Counted from the stretch's first letter, positions 25,939 to 35,286 are shown. The stretch: DNA of 64,000 bases from Terripilifer ovatus (GCA_029222685.1 JARHVB010000011.1:147510-211509), one strand, 5' to 3'. The notes: generated from the sequence alone by a model not told the origin. Made by a program: numbers and translations.

Positions 25939-26886
25939 ATGCCGCTTAATATTGCCGTCCAGATGGACCCGATCGAACGCATCAATATCGCGGGCGATTC
26001 AACCTTCGCCCTTCTGCTGGAGGCGCAGGCGAGGGGCCACAGGATTTTCTACTATACGCCCGAGCGGCTCTCGCTGGCGGGGCAGAAGGTCGTTGCCGAG
26101 GCGCGGCCGCTCCAGGTGCGCGACGAGGCCGGCAATCATTTCGCCCTGGGCGAGCGCCGCCGCATCGATCTCGGCGGCGAAGTCGATGTGGTGCTGCTGC
26201 GCCAGGATCCGCCGTTCGATCTTGCTTACATCACCACGACCCATCTGCTCGAGCGCATCCATCCGCAGACCCTGGTGGTGAACGATCCGGCCAGCGTGCG
26301 CAACGCGCCGGAAAAGCTGTTCGTCCTGAACTATCCGCAACTGATGCCCGACACCTTGATCACCCGCGACAAGGGCGAGATCGAGGCATTCCGCAAGCAG
26401 CATGGCGATGTCGTCATGAAGCCGCTCTACGGCGCCGGCGGCGCTGCCGTCTTCAAGGTCGCGCAGAAGGATCCGAACTTCGGGTCGCTGTTCGATCTGT
26501 TTTCGGTGACGTTCCGCGAGCCGTGGGTGGTGCAGCGTTTCCTGCCGAGAGTGACCGAAGGCGACAAGCGCATCATCCTCGTCGACGGTGTTGCCATGGG
26601 CGCGGTCAATCGCGTCCCGGCGGAAAACGACATCCGCTCCAACATGGTGCGCGGCGGGGCAGCGCGCGAAACCGACCTGACGCCGCGCGAACGCGAAATC
26701 TGCCAGACCATCGGGCCGGAGCTGAAAAAGCGCGGGCTGATCTTCGTCGGCATCGACGTGATCGACGGCAATCTGACCGAGATCAACGTCACCTCGCCGA
26801 CGGGGCTCCGGGCGATCCGCAAGCTCGGCGGGCCCGACCTTGCCGCCGCCCTGTGGGACGCCATCGAAAGCAGGCGGGGCGCGTAA
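25939..26886 (+). CDS. gshB: Glutathione synthetase
   Basis: 315 aa ATP-grasp enzyme that joins glycine to gamma-glutamylcysteine. It begins [20 protein letters not shown], typical of bacterial GshB, and has [19 protein letters not shown], the ATP-grasp loop [33 protein letters not shown] and the metal-binding end IGIDVIDG-type segment [20 protein letters not shown]. In many relatives gshB follows yraN; here it is about 17 kb away from it. The gene is followed by a family A repeat. Confidence 0.97.
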   Translation: MPLNIAVQMDPIERINIAGDSTFALLLEAQARGHRIFYYTPERLSLAGQKVVAEARPLQVRDEAGNHFALGERRRIDLGGEVDVVLLRQDPPFDLAYITTTHLLERIHPQTLVVNDPASVRNAPEKLFVLNYPQLMPDTLITRDKGEIEAFRKQHGDVVMKPLYGAGGAAVFKVAQKDPNFGSLFDLFSVTFREPWVVQRFLPRVTEGDKRIILVDGVAMGAVNRVPAENDIRSNMVRGGAARETDLTPREREICQTIGPELKKRGLIFVGIDVIDGNLTEINVTSPTGLRAIRKLGGPDLAAALWDAIESRRGA

Positions 26887-26937
26887 AACCCTTGTTTCAT
26901 GCACAATTTTTGCGCATTTTTCGGGTTTCTTGAGCAT

Positions 26938-26985
26938 AAAGCGTTTTCAAGCGAAGTGGACGCCGGTTCGCGTGAAGAAAATGCT
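26938..26985. repeat. Mosaic palindromic repeat, family A (copy with exchanged hairpin)
   Basis: AAAGCGTTTTCAAGCGAAGTGG and CGCCGGTTCGCGTGAAGAAAATGC match the first module of the copies at 22670 and 47198. The second module there (TCGGTTCTGA hairpin) is replaced here by an unrelated palindrome at 26999-27034. It lies between gshB and glnD. Confidence 0.8.
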
Positions 26986-26998
26986 CGCTTTTTAAACG

Positions 26999-27034
26999 AC
27001 TGGAATGTCTTTTCGATCGAAAAGACATTCCAGT
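26999..27034. repeat. 36-base perfect palindrome upstream of glnD
   Basis: ACTGGAATGTCTTTTCGA is followed at once by its exact reverse complement TCGAAAAGACATTCCAGT, with no spacer. It ends 46 bases before the glnD start. It could fold as a very stable hairpin, serve as a terminator-like end for gshB, or bind a dimeric protein. No T-run follows it. Confidence 0.9.
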
Positions 27035-27080
27035 TCCAGACGGTTGCGGAACGCCGCGCCCTCTGTGCTAAATCGGTGCA

Positions 27081-29939
27081 ATGACCATGACCGTCGTTTC
27101 GACAGACACCGCCAGCCGCGTTTTGCCCCGGCCGGCCAAACCATCGCACCACCCTCGCTCCGCCATCATTGACCGGCCCGCCCTGCAGGCCCGTCTCGAC
27201 GAGATCGGCGGTCGCCTGGGGGCTGACCGCAACGCCATGCGGGCGGCAGCGCTGGAGGAATTCCGCACCGCCATGGCCGACGGCCAGGCGATCGTGCGCG
27301 CCTGGTTCGAGGTCGACGGGCAGGGCCTGAAATGCGTCTCGCACCTGGGCTGGCTCGAGGATGAGGTCATCCGGGCGATCCATCATTTCGTCACCAGCTG
27401 GATGTACCCGGCCGACAATCCCTCCACCGCCGAGCGCATCGCCATCGTGGCCGTCGGCGGCTATGGGCGCGGCACCCTGGCGCCGGGCTCTGACATCGAT
27501 CTCCTGTTCCTACTGCCCTACAAGCAGACCGCTTGGAGCGAGAGCGTCATCGAGGCGGTGCTCTACCTGCTGTGGGACCTGCGCCAGAAGGTCGGCCATT
27601 CGACACGCACCGTGAACGAATGCCTGCGCCAGGCGATGGGCGACATGACCATCCGCACCGCCCTGCACGAAGCGCGCTTCATTCTCGGCGATGCGAGCCT
27701 GTTCGCGGATTTTCAGAAGCGTTTCGACAAGGAAATCGTCAGCAAGACGGCGCGCGAATTCGTCGCCGCCAAATTAGCCGAACGCGATTCCCGGCTGGCG
27801 AAGTCGGGCGCCTCGCGCTACGTGGTCGAGCCCAACGTCAAGGAAGGCAAGGGCGGCCTGCGCGATCTCAACACGCTTTTCTGGATCGCCAAATACGTCT
27901 ACCGGGTGAGCGAGGTCAGCGATCTCATTCAGGCCGGCGTGTTCACTCAGCGCGAAGCGCGCCTGTTCCGTCGCTGCGAGGAATTCCTGTGGCGGGTGCG
28001 CTGCCACCTGCATTACGTTGCCGGCCGGCCCGAGGAGCGGTTGACCTTCGACTACCAGCGCACCATCGCCCAGCGCCTGGGTTATGCGACGCACAACGGT
28101 CTTTCCGACGTCGAGCGTTTCATGAAGCATTATTTCCTGATCGCCAAGGACGTCGGCGATCTCACCGCGATCGTCTGCGCCGCGCTGGAGGAGAAGCAGG
28201 CCAAGCCGCGCGCCGCGCTCAACCGTTTCATGGGCAAGCTGCGGCGGCGCTCGCAACCGCTGGAGTTCGGCGATTTCAGCATCGAGTTCGATCGCATCAC
28301 CGTCGCCAATTTCCATGTCTTCGAGACCGATCCGGTCAACCTGATCCGGCTCTACTGGCTGGCGGACCGACATCGCCTCGCCATTCACCCCGATGCCATG
28401 CGCCTGGTCACGCTGTCGCTGAAGCGGATCGATGCCAGCGTGCGCGAAAACGCCGAAGCCAACCGGCTGTTCATTGAAATCCTGACGTCCCGCAATGCGC
28501 CCGAAACGGTGCTGCGGCTGATGAACGAGGCCGGCGTGCTCGGCCGCTTCATCCCTGAGTTCGGCCGCATCGTCGCGATGATGCAGTTCAACATGTATCA
28601 TCACTTCACGGTGGATGAGCATCTGATCCGCTGCATCGGCATACTGTCGCGCATCGAATCGGGCGAACTGGTCGAGGATCATCCGGTCGCCAGCGAAATC
28701 CTGCCGACGATCTTCAATCGCAAGGTTCTTTATATCGCACTCTTCATTCACGACATCGCCAAGGGCCGGCCCGAGGATCATTCGATCGCAGGCGCCGCGG
28801 TCGCCCGCAAGATCTGCCCGCGCTTCGGCCTCACCGGCGGCGAGGTCGACACGGTCGCCTGGCTCATCGAACATCATCTCGACATGTCGAATGTCGCGCA
28901 GGGCCGCGACCTGTCCGACCGCGGCACCATCGAGGCTTTCGCCAATACGGTGCAGACGCTGGAGCGCCTGCGCATGCTTCTGGTGCTGACGGTCTGCGAC
29001 ATTCGAGGTGTCGGCCCCGGCGTCTGGAACGGCTGGAAGGGCCAGTTGCTGCGCACGCTTTACTGGGAGACGGAACCGGTGCTGTCGGGTGGCCATTCGG
29101 CCATCGACCGCAAGCAGCGCGTCGTCATCGCCCAGGAAGAACTGCGCCGGGCGCTGGTCTGGTCAGATCCCGATTTCGAGGCTTATGCGGCGCGCCATTA
29201 TCAGGCCTATTGGCTCAAGGTCGATCTCAAGCACAAGATCCGCCATGCCAACCTGTTGCGCCTGTGCGAGGTCGAACTGCGCTCGCTCGCCACCGAATAT
29301 CAGACGGAATCCTTCACCGGCGTCACCGAGCTCACTGTCGTCGCGCCCGATCATCCCCGCCTTCTGTCGATCATCGCCGGCGCCTGCGTCATCGCCGGCG
29401 CGAATATCGTCGATGCACAGATCTTCACGACGACGGACGGTCTGGCCGTCGATACGATCTCGATCCGCCGCGCCTTCGATCTCGACGCCGACGAAGAGCG
29501 GCGTGCGGCGCGGGTGACCGCGACGATCGAAAAGGCGCTGCGCGGCGAAATCCGCCTCGGCCAGATCGTCGCCGAGAAGAGCCAGGGTCCGAAGAGCCGC
29601 GAGAAGGCTTTCCACGTCGAGCCGGAGGTGATCATCGACAACAATCTGTCGAACCAGTTCACCGTGCTGGAAGTCGCCGGCCTCGACCGTCCGGGCCTGC
29701 TCTATGACCTGACGGCGGCGCTGTCGCGGCTCAACCTCAACATCGGATCGGCCCATATCGTGACCTTCGGCGAGAAGGCCGTCGACGCCTTCTACGTCAC
29801 TGATCTGACCGGTCTGAAAGTGACCAATACCAGCCGCCAGGCGGCGATCCGGCGGCAATTGACTGAAATCCTGCAGATTCAGGAGCCCGCGGCCCGTTCT
29901 TCAGGCCGCAAAGCCACTCAAGAACCGGCTGGCGCTTGA
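27081..29939 (+). CDS. glnD: Bifunctional PII uridylyltransferase/uridylyl-removing enzyme
   Basis: 952 aa nitrogen sensor that uridylylates PII proteins when glutamine is low and removes UMP when it is high. Order of domains: nucleotidyltransferase (GGYGRGTLAPGSDIDLLF, residues 126-143), a GlnD-linker region, an HD hydrolase domain (FIHDIAKGRPEDHS, about residue 557, with VDTVAWLIEHHLDMS), and two C-terminal ACT domains (ELTVVAPDHPRLLSII near 755 and VLEVAGLDRPGLLYDLTAAL near 863) that sense glutamine. Full length for the alphaproteobacterial family. grpE follows after 57 bases. Confidence 0.97.
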   Translation: MTMTVVSTDTASRVLPRPAKPSHHPRSAIIDRPALQARLDEIGGRLGADRNAMRAAALEEFRTAMADGQAIVRAWFEVDGQGLKCVSHLGWLEDEVIRAIHHFVTSWMYPADNPSTAERIAIVAVGGYGRGTLAPGSDIDLLFLLPYKQTAWSESVIEAVLYLLWDLRQKVGHSTRTVNECLRQAMGDMTIRTALHEARFILGDASLFADFQKRFDKEIVSKTAREFVAAKLAERDSRLAKSGASRYVVEPNVKEGKGGLRDLNTLFWIAKYVYRVSEVSDLIQAGVFTQREARLFRRCEEFLWRVRCHLHYVAGRPEERLTFDYQRTIAQRLGYATHNGLSDVERFMKHYFLIAKDVGDLTAIVCAALEEKQAKPRAALNRFMGKLRRRSQPLEFGDFSIEFDRITVANFHVFETDPVNLIRLYWLADRHRLAIHPDAMRLVTLSLKRIDASVRENAEANRLFIEILTSRNAPETVLRLMNEAGVLGRFIPEFGRIVAMMQFNMYHHFTVDEHLIRCIGILSRIESGELVEDHPVASEILPTIFNRKVLYIALFIHDIAKGRPEDHSIAGAAVARKICPRFGLTGGEVDTVAWLIEHHLDMSNVAQGRDLSDRGTIEAFANTVQTLERLRMLLVLTVCDIRGVGPGVWNGWKGQLLRTLYWETEPVLSGGHSAIDRKQRVVIAQEELRRALVWSDPDFEAYAARHYQAYWLKVDLKHKIRHANLLRLCEVELRSLATEYQTESFTGVTELTVVAPDHPRLLSIIAGACVIAGANIVDAQIFTTTDGLAVDTISIRRAFDLDADEERRAARVTATIEKALRGEIRLGQIVAEKSQGPKSREKAFHVEPEVIIDNNLSNQFTVLEVAGLDRPGLLYDLTAALSRLNLNIGSAHIVTFGEKAVDAFYVTDLTGLKVTNTSRQAAIRRQLTEILQIQEPAARSSGRKATQEPAGA

Positions 29940-29996
29940 TTTTTTGCGTAAGTGACCTGATATCCGCAGTTGAAATTGCACCCAACCGAGCAGGAC

Positions 29997-30602
29997 ATGA
30001 ACGATAACGATGCGACGAACCCGGCCAGCCGGTCGGACGAGCCGACGAACCTCAATCCGGAGAACCGATCCGAGGCGCAGCAGCCCGATCCATTCGCCGT
30101 GCTCGAGAAACTGACCGCAGAAAATGCCGAGCTCAAGGATCGCAACCTGCGGACCCTGGCGGAAATGGAAAATCTCCGCCGCCGGACCGAGAAGGAGATC
30201 GCTGATTCGCGCATCTACGGCGTCACCAATTTCGCCCGTGACATGCTGACCTTCGCCGACAATCTGCAGCGCGCCATCGCCAGCGTGCCGGCTGAGGCGC
30301 GTGCCAATGCGGACGGGCAGCTCAAGGCCTTCATCGAGGGCATCGAGCTGACCGAACGCGATTTCCTCTCGCGCCTGGCCAAATACGGCGTCAAGAAAAT
30401 CGAACCGCAGGGCCAGAAGTTCGATCCCAACATGCACGAGGCGCTGTTCGAAATGCCCGATCCGTCCGTGCCGGCGGGAACCGTCGTGCAGGTGATGGAA
30501 GCCGGCTATTCGATCGGCGACCGCTGCCTGCGCCCGGCCAAGGTCGGCGTCGCCCGCGGCGGCCCGAAGGCGGCGGCGGAAACGGTGTCGCAGGCGAATT
30601 GA
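29997..30602 (+). CDS. grpE: Nucleotide exchange factor GrpE
   Basis: 201 aa cochaperone that releases ADP from DnaK. The acidic, disordered N-terminus ([16 protein letters not shown]) is followed by the long coiled-coil (residues about 38-75, [26 protein letters not shown]) and the beta-domain with [17 protein letters not shown] and the closing [19 protein letters not shown]. The ATG at 29997 is more plausible than the in-frame TTG 27 bases upstream. dnaK and dnaJ lie about 30 kb away on the other strand. Confidence 0.96.
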   Translation: MNDNDATNPASRSDEPTNLNPENRSEAQQPDPFAVLEKLTAENAELKDRNLRTLAEMENLRRRTEKEIADSRIYGVTNFARDMLTFADNLQRAIASVPAEARANADGQLKAFIEGIELTERDFLSRLAKYGVKKIEPQGQKFDPNMHEALFEMPDPSVPAGTVVQVMEAGYSIGDRCLRPAKVGVARGGPKAAAETVSQAN

Positions 30603-30623
30603 GCCGCTGGAATCGTCTACAGC

Positions 30624-30673
30624 CGCCTTCATTCTGAGAAGCGCCTGAAAGGCGCGTCTCGAAGGACGAGGGC
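30624..30673. repeat. Palindromic repeat, CCTTCATTCTGAG family (copy 1)
   Basis: GCCTTCATTCTGAGAAGCGC and GCGCGTCTCGAAGGACGAGGGC flank a short CTGAAAG loop. Same family as 30725-30771, 35147-35195 and 35225-35273. It lies 22 bases after the grpE stop. Confidence 0.75.
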
Positions 30674-30724
30674 ATCATGCGGCCAGCATTCAATTGCTGT
30701 GTTGCAAGGCTTCGGCATATCGCC

Positions 30725-30771
30725 CCCGTCCTTCGAGACGCAACGCAAGCATGCTCCTTTAGGATGAGGGC
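30725..30771. repeat. Palindromic repeat, same family (copy 2), overlapping the alkB 3' end
   Basis: CCCGTCCTTCGAGACGC at the left and AGGATGAGGGC at the right, in the opposite sense to copy 1. The right arm encodes the last Ser residues and the TAA stop of the minus-strand alkB gene. Confidence 0.7.
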
Positions 30772-31403
30772 TTCTGGTTTGGTTGCTGCTCCACCTTCGT
30801 CACCCGCCGCATGGTGAGGTTGATGCGCCCGCCGCCCTCCAGCAAGGTCGACGTGCCGGGCATGGTTCTGTCGACGCCATGAAAGGCAAGGCGCGATGCG
30901 CCGCCGATGACCAGCACATCGCCCGAGTGCAGACGCAACGATTGTGTCTTGCCGCTGCGCGACGTGCCGCCGATGCGGAACAGGCAGCTATCGCCTAGCG
31001 AAATCGACACCACCGGCGCATCCAGCGCTTCTTCGTCGCGATCCTGGTGCAGGCCCATGCGTGCACCGGCGCCATAGAAATTCACCAGGCAGGCTTCGGG
31101 CGGCGCAGGGTAATGCCCGGCCTCGTTCCATGCCTGCAGCGCCAGCGCAGGAATCGGGGGCCATGGCGCCCCGGTGATGGGATGCCGATGCTCATAGCGA
31201 TAGCCGCGCTCCGTATCCGACACCCAGCCGAGCGCACCGCAATTGGTCATGCGTACCGAGAACGGCTTGCCGGTTTTTGGCATCAGCGGGATGAACAGCG
31301 GCGCCGCACGCACGCAGTCGCGCAATTGCCCGACCAGCGCTTCCTGCTCCGCGCGCGAGTAGAACGCCGGGAAGTAAATCAGGCCGTCTGTAATCTCATG
31401 CAT
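30759..31403 (-). CDS. alkB: Alpha-ketoglutarate-dependent DNA dealkylase AlkB
   Basis: 214 aa Fe(II)/2-oxoglutarate dioxygenase that removes alkyl lesions such as 1-methyladenine from nucleic acids. Iron ligands are H119-x-D121 (MGLHQDRDE) and H175 (LAFHGVDR). R193 in GGRINLTMRR, together with R199, binds 2-oxoglutarate and substrate, as in E. coli AlkB. The nucleotide-recognition lid includes NFYGAGARMG. I start at 31403, where the protein begins MHEITDGL; the ribosome-binding site is weak. The last residues and stop come from a palindromic repeat. Confidence 0.94.
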   Translation of the reverse strand: MHEITDGLIYFPAFYSRAEQEALVGQLRDCVRAAPLFIPLMPKTGKPFSVRMTNCGALGWVSDTERGYRYEHRHPITGAPWPPIPALALQAWNEAGHYPAPPEACLVNFYGAGARMGLHQDRDEEALDAPVVSISLGDSCLFRIGGTSRSGKTQSLRLHSGDVLVIGGASRLAFHGVDRTMPGTSTLLEGGGRINLTMRRVTKVEQQPNQKPSS

Positions 31404-31583
31404 TGTGGATGCCCACCATGCGATGCAGATTTGTGGCGCGCAACATTGCCTCTTCACTATACTTGGCCGTAGCATGTTCAAACGGCCGATTGCCGAGGGT
31501 CATCGGACTGATTGCGCAAAATGACGCAAATGGCCTTTGCAGCCAAGTCCGCTGCCAAGGGCATGACAAAGGGGGAGGCGGCC

Positions 31584-32804
31584 ATGCTCAGTGTCAATCG
31601 CTGGTGGATTGTATTCGCGTCGTTCTGTGCCTTGCTGGTCGGGTCGGGCGTCGTCAATATTTTCGCGTCCGGCATCTTTCTTGTTCCGGTCACGCAGGAA
31701 CTTGGCATCTCGCGCGGCGACTACACCTTCGGCCTGCTGGTGAATGGCGTCTTCACCGCCGTTGCCGTCTTCCTTTTCGGCTTCCTGTACGATCTCTATG
31801 GCGTGCGCAGAATTCTCCTGCCCGGCATTCTGCTCTGCGCCGTCGCCACTTATCTTTATTCGCAGATGACGCCCAATCTGGCGCTGCTCTATCTCATCTT
31901 CGGCTTTGCCGGCCTTGTCGGCGGCGCGCAGACGCCGATGGGATATACCACCGTCATCAACCAATGGTTCGACCGCCAGCGCGGACTCGCGCTCGGCATC
32001 GCCACGGCGGGCGTCGGGCTTGGCGTCGTCTTCGTGCCGCAACTCGTCACCAGATTGATGGCGGGCTATGGCTGGCGCGGCGCCTATATGGGCCTCGCGG
32101 CCGCTATTGTCGTTCTTGCCTTCATTCCGGCGCTGCTGTTCATCCGCAATCCGCCCACCGTCGAAAAGCAGGGCAGGGTCTCGACCGAACACCTGCCCGG
32201 CATGACTGCCGCCGAAGCCTTTAAAACATGGCGTTTCTGGGTTCTGACGATCATCTTCTTCGTCGCCGTCATGGCCATCAACGGCACCATCACCAATGTC
32301 GTAGCCTTGCTGCGAGATCGCGGCGTGGCGCCGCAGGATGCGGTCGTCGCGCTCTCCTTTGCCGGTGGCGCCATTATCATCGGCCGCATGATCGCCGGCT
32401 GGTTTCTCGACCGGGTCTGGGGCTCTTATGTGGCGATCTTCTTCTTCAGTCTGTCGATTATCGGCATCGGCCTGCTCGCCAGCGGTGCGATCGGAACGCC
32501 GGCCTTCATCGGCGCCATGCTGTGCGGCGCGGGCATCGGCGCCGAGATCGATCTCATGGGCTATCTGATGAGCCGCTATTTCGGCCTCAAGGCGTTCGGC
32601 AAGATCTACGGCCTGATGTTCGTCTTCTTCAATGTCGGCACCGGCCTCGGACCTTTCCTCAGCGGGTCGAGCTTCGACAAATACAAATCCTATACGCCGA
32701 TCCTCACCGTCTACATGGTGGCGCTTGTCGTCGTCTGCATCCTGCTGCTGCTGCTTGGCCCCTATGTCTACAAGCCGACCGAGGAAGACACCGTAGCGAA
32801 ATAG
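31584..32804 (+). CDS. MFS transporter (oxalate/formate antiporter-like)
   Basis: 406 aa with 12 predicted membrane helices. GGGGGAGG six bases before the ATG at 31584 fixes the start and removes an N-terminal extension. The A-like motif between helices 2 and 3 is GFLYDLYGVRRILLPG; a second copy is GWFLDRVWGSYVA after helix 8. The cytoplasmic loop after helix 6 is short (IRNPPTVEKQGRVSTEHLPG). The general look is that of monocarboxylate/OFA-type carriers. It precedes a Rieske oxygenase by 24 bases and a flavin monooxygenase, so it probably imports their substrate. Confidence 0.9.
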   Translation: MLSVNRWWIVFASFCALLVGSGVVNIFASGIFLVPVTQELGISRGDYTFGLLVNGVFTAVAVFLFGFLYDLYGVRRILLPGILLCAVATYLYSQMTPNLALLYLIFGFAGLVGGAQTPMGYTTVINQWFDRQRGLALGIATAGVGLGVVFVPQLVTRLMAGYGWRGAYMGLAAAIVVLAFIPALLFIRNPPTVEKQGRVSTEHLPGMTAAEAFKTWRFWVLTIIFFVAVMAINGTITNVVALLRDRGVAPQDAVVALSFAGGAIIIGRMIAGWFLDRVWGSYVAIFFFSLSIIGIGLLASGAIGTPAFIGAMLCGAGIGAEIDLMGYLMSRYFGLKAFGKIYGLMFVFFNVGTGLGPFLSGSSFDKYKSYTPILTVYMVALVVVCILLLLLGPYVYKPTEEDTVAK

Positions 32805-32828
32805 CCGTTCAAGACCGGGAGTTGCGTC

Positions 32829-34037
32829 ATGAACATTGCTGAAAAGCCACCGCAGGGAAAAGCGATCAAGCCCGGGCGCAAGGCCGCTTCCAAAACAAGA
32901 TACGCGGATGTCGATATCGCCACGACAGCGCCGGGCACGCCCGGCGGCATCTTCATGCGGCAGTTCTGGATCTGCGTTCAGCGCAGCGAAGATCTGCCGA
33001 AGGGCCGGGCGAAACCCATTCGCATCATGAGCGAGGACTTCACGCTCTATCGCGGCCAAACCGGCAAGGTGCATGTGATCGACAATGCCTGCCCGCATCG
33101 CGGCGCGCCAATGCATCTGGGCTGGATCGAGGATGAAGACATCCGTTGCATCTACCACGGCTGGAAATTCGACAGCCATGGTCAATGCACCGAACAGCCG
33201 GCGGAAGGCGCGGGCTTCGCGCGCAAGGTCCGCATCAGGTCTTACCCTTGCGCCGAATATCTCGGCATGATCTGGGCCTATTTCGGCGATGGCGACGCGC
33301 CGCATTTCCCGCCGTTTCCCCATCGCACCACGCCCGGCGTCATTCAGACGTGGAACGTCGAACACGTGCCCTGCAACTATCTGCAGAGTTTTGAAAACAC
33401 GTTCGATGAAGTGCACGTCGCCTTCACTCATGCGCCCGGCGGCTCACATGCCAAGCTTTCCGCCGATCTGCCCGAGATCACAGCGCAGGAAACCGACTGG
33501 GGAATCCTGCGCTTCGGCAAGCGCAAGTCCGGCCTGGTGCGACAGAGCCTGCACTACGCGCCCAATGTGGCGCGCGTCATCGTGCCGCCAGTTTCGGGCA
33601 TGGACGGCGTCGGCGGCTGGCCGGAAATCTATTTCAGCTTCACGCCGGTCGATGATGAGAACCACATCTGGTTCATCACCAGCCATGTCGAGGTGAGTGG
33701 CGAGGAGCTTGAGGCCTATCGCAAGCAGCGCACGAAATATGAGGCGGCGCTCGCCGGGGCCAAGTCATCGGTCGTGGTGGCAAACGAAGTGCTGGCCGGC
33801 GGCCATTATTATGCCGATGTCCGCCATCCCGATCTTGCCATCGTCCAGGACATTGCCGTGCAGGCGGGACAGGGGCGGCTTGCCGACCGCGGCCGCGAGC
33901 ATCTCGGCCGCTCCGACGCGGGTATCATCGCCTGGCGCAAGGTGCTGATGCGCGAACTCGCGCTGATCGCCGCCGGCAAGCCGCACAAGAAATGGAAGCC
34001 GCCACCGGCCGACGTCGTGCCGACGCTTGGGTTCTGA
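32829..34037 (+). CDS. Rieske non-heme iron oxygenase (phthalate 4,5-dioxygenase/VanA-like)
   Basis: 402 aa single-type oxygenase component. The Rieske cluster is bound by C88-x-H90 (CPHRGAPMHLG) and C107-x2-H110 (CIYHGWKF). The iron site is D193-x2-H196-x4-H201 in FENTFDEVHVAFTH, with the preceding N190 conserved. It lacks a beta subunit, as in the phthalate/vanillate demethylase class, which receives electrons from a reductase encoded separately. It lies in a probable operon with the MFS carrier and the LLM flavin oxidoreductase. Hydroxylation or O-demethylation of an aromatic acid is likely. Confidence 0.94.
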   Translation: MNIAEKPPQGKAIKPGRKAASKTRYADVDIATTAPGTPGGIFMRQFWICVQRSEDLPKGRAKPIRIMSEDFTLYRGQTGKVHVIDNACPHRGAPMHLGWIEDEDIRCIYHGWKFDSHGQCTEQPAEGAGFARKVRIRSYPCAEYLGMIWAYFGDGDAPHFPPFPHRTTPGVIQTWNVEHVPCNYLQSFENTFDEVHVAFTHAPGGSHAKLSADLPEITAQETDWGILRFGKRKSGLVRQSLHYAPNVARVIVPPVSGMDGVGGWPEIYFSFTPVDDENHIWFITSHVEVSGEELEAYRKQRTKYEAALAGAKSSVVVANEVLAGGHYYADVRHPDLAIVQDIAVQAGQGRLADRGREHLGRSDAGIIAWRKVLMRELALIAAGKPHKKWKPPPADVVPTLGF

Positions 34038-34097
34038 CCGCGCATTGCAGGCCTGACGAGCAGCGTCTACCATGCCTCCAAAATCATCAGGGAGGCG

Positions 34098-35201
34098 ATG
34101 ATGCAGTTCGGGCTCTACGCGCCGGTGCCCCATGTCACCGTCGGCTCGCGGGAAATCGCCGCTTCCGTCGCCGGCGGCCAGAAGCCGCTCGCCGCCGATC
34201 AGGTCGATCCAGCGTTCATCCTGGCGAAAGATGTGCTGCTCGCCGCCGAAGCGGCGGGCTTCGACATCATCCTGTTTGCCGAACGCCATCTCGGCGCCGA
34301 TATGGAAGCCTGGATTCTCGGCTCTGCCGTCGCCTCGTGGACGACGACGATCCGTTCCATGGTCGCCGTCCATCCAGGTCTCTGGCATCCGACCCTGATC
34401 GCCAAAATGGCGGCCTCGCTCGACCGGTTGTCGACGGGCCGTATGGCCATCAATCTTGTCACCGGCTGGAACGTCGAGGAACACAAGATGTTCGGCGGCG
34501 ACGATCTTCCCTACAACGACGATCGCTACGTGCGCGCCGAGGAATTCGCCGATGTCCTGCGCGGCATGTGGCGCGAGACGCCGTTCTCCTACGACGGCCG
34601 TTTTTACAAGGTCGACAAGGCGCAATTGCTGCTCAAGCCGGCGACAGTACAGCCGCCGGAAATCTTCACCGCCAGCCGCAGCGAGCGCGGCCTCGACATG
34701 GTGGCGGGCATCGCCGACTGGTGGTTCCTCGATTACGACAAGGGCGCCGAGACGACCCGCGATGTGATGGACAGCCTGCAGAAATCCATCGACCGCATGC
34801 GGGAAAAATCCGCTGCACGTGGACGCAAGGTGCGCTTCGCCTTCAATCCGTTCGTCACCTTCGGCAGCTCGCGCGAGGCGGCTGTCGAGCGCGCCATGAA
34901 GCTGGTGACGCCCGATGGCTCCGATGCCGACACGCGCAAACTGCTTAACCGCATCGGCCCGGCGACGAAGGCCGGCTGTGTCGGCACGCCCGATCAAGTA
35001 CGCGCCCAGGTGCTCGCCTATCGCGACATGGGCGTCGAGCTTTTTCTGTTCAAATTCGTGCCGTCGATTGCGGAGGTCGAAGCCATCCGCGATGAGATCA
35101 TCGTGCCGTTGCGCGGCAAGAAGTCTCGAGAGGCATCGAGGCCGTCGCCCTCGTCCTTCGAGACGCGCCCTTTCGGCGCTTCTCAGGATGAAGGCTTCTG
35201 A
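34098..35201 (+). CDS. LLM-class flavin-dependent monooxygenase
   Basis: 367 aa bacterial-luciferase-fold protein close to the alkanesulfonate/dimethylsulfone monooxygenase group. Visible are the N-terminal strand MQFGLYAPVPHV, EAAGFDIILFAERHLG, the flavin-site strand GRMAINLVTGWNVEEHKMFGGD and the late GTPDQVRAQVLAYRDMGVELF. It needs reduced FMN supplied by a reductase not found here. GGGAGG precedes the start. About 17 C-terminal residues (SSFETRPFGASQDEGF) are encoded by an intergenic palindromic repeat, so the native end was probably near KKSREASR. Confidence 0.9.
   Translation: MMQFGLYAPVPHVTVGSREIAASVAGGQKPLAADQVDPAFILAKDVLLAAEAAGFDIILFAERHLGADMEAWILGSAVASWTTTIRSMVAVHPGLWHPTLIAKMAASLDRLSTGRMAINLVTGWNVEEHKMFGGDDLPYNDDRYVRAEEFADVLRGMWRETPFSYDGRFYKVDKAQLLLKPATVQPPEIFTASRSERGLDMVAGIADWWFLDYDKGAETTRDVMDSLQKSIDRMREKSAARGRKVRFAFNPFVTFGSSREAAVERAMKLVTPDGSDADTRKLLNRIGPATKAGCVGTPDQVRAQVLAYRDMGVELFLFKFVPSIAEVEAIRDEIIVPLRGKKSREASRPSPSSFETRPFGASQDEGF
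35147..35195. repeat. Palindromic repeat (copy 3) inside the 3' end of the LLM gene
   Basis: GCCCTCGTCCTTCGAGACGC and GCGCTTCTCAGGATGAAGGC around CCTTTCG. It is read in frame as the extreme C-terminus of the flavin monooxygenase. Copy 4 follows 29 bases downstream in inverted orientation. Confidence 0.8.
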
Positions 35202-35224
35202 TAGTTTGTAGCACTTTTAAAGCA

Positions 35225-35273
35225 GCCCTCATCCCGAGGAACGAGCGCAGCTCGTGTCTCGAAGGACGAGGGC
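35225..35273. repeat. Palindromic repeat (copy 4)
   Basis: GCCCTCATCCCGAGGAACGAG and CTCGTGTCTCGAAGGACGAGGGC, with a GCGCAG centre. It stands between the convergent LLM and gpmA genes and, with copy 3, could form a bidirectional terminator. Confidence 0.78.
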
Positions 35274-35286
35274 ATCAGCCGCAATC

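Noticed and set aside
31500..33431. 643-codon open frame opposite the MFS and Rieske genes
   Set aside because: Highly charged, repeat-like product typical of antisense frames; both plus-strand genes carry full family motifs.
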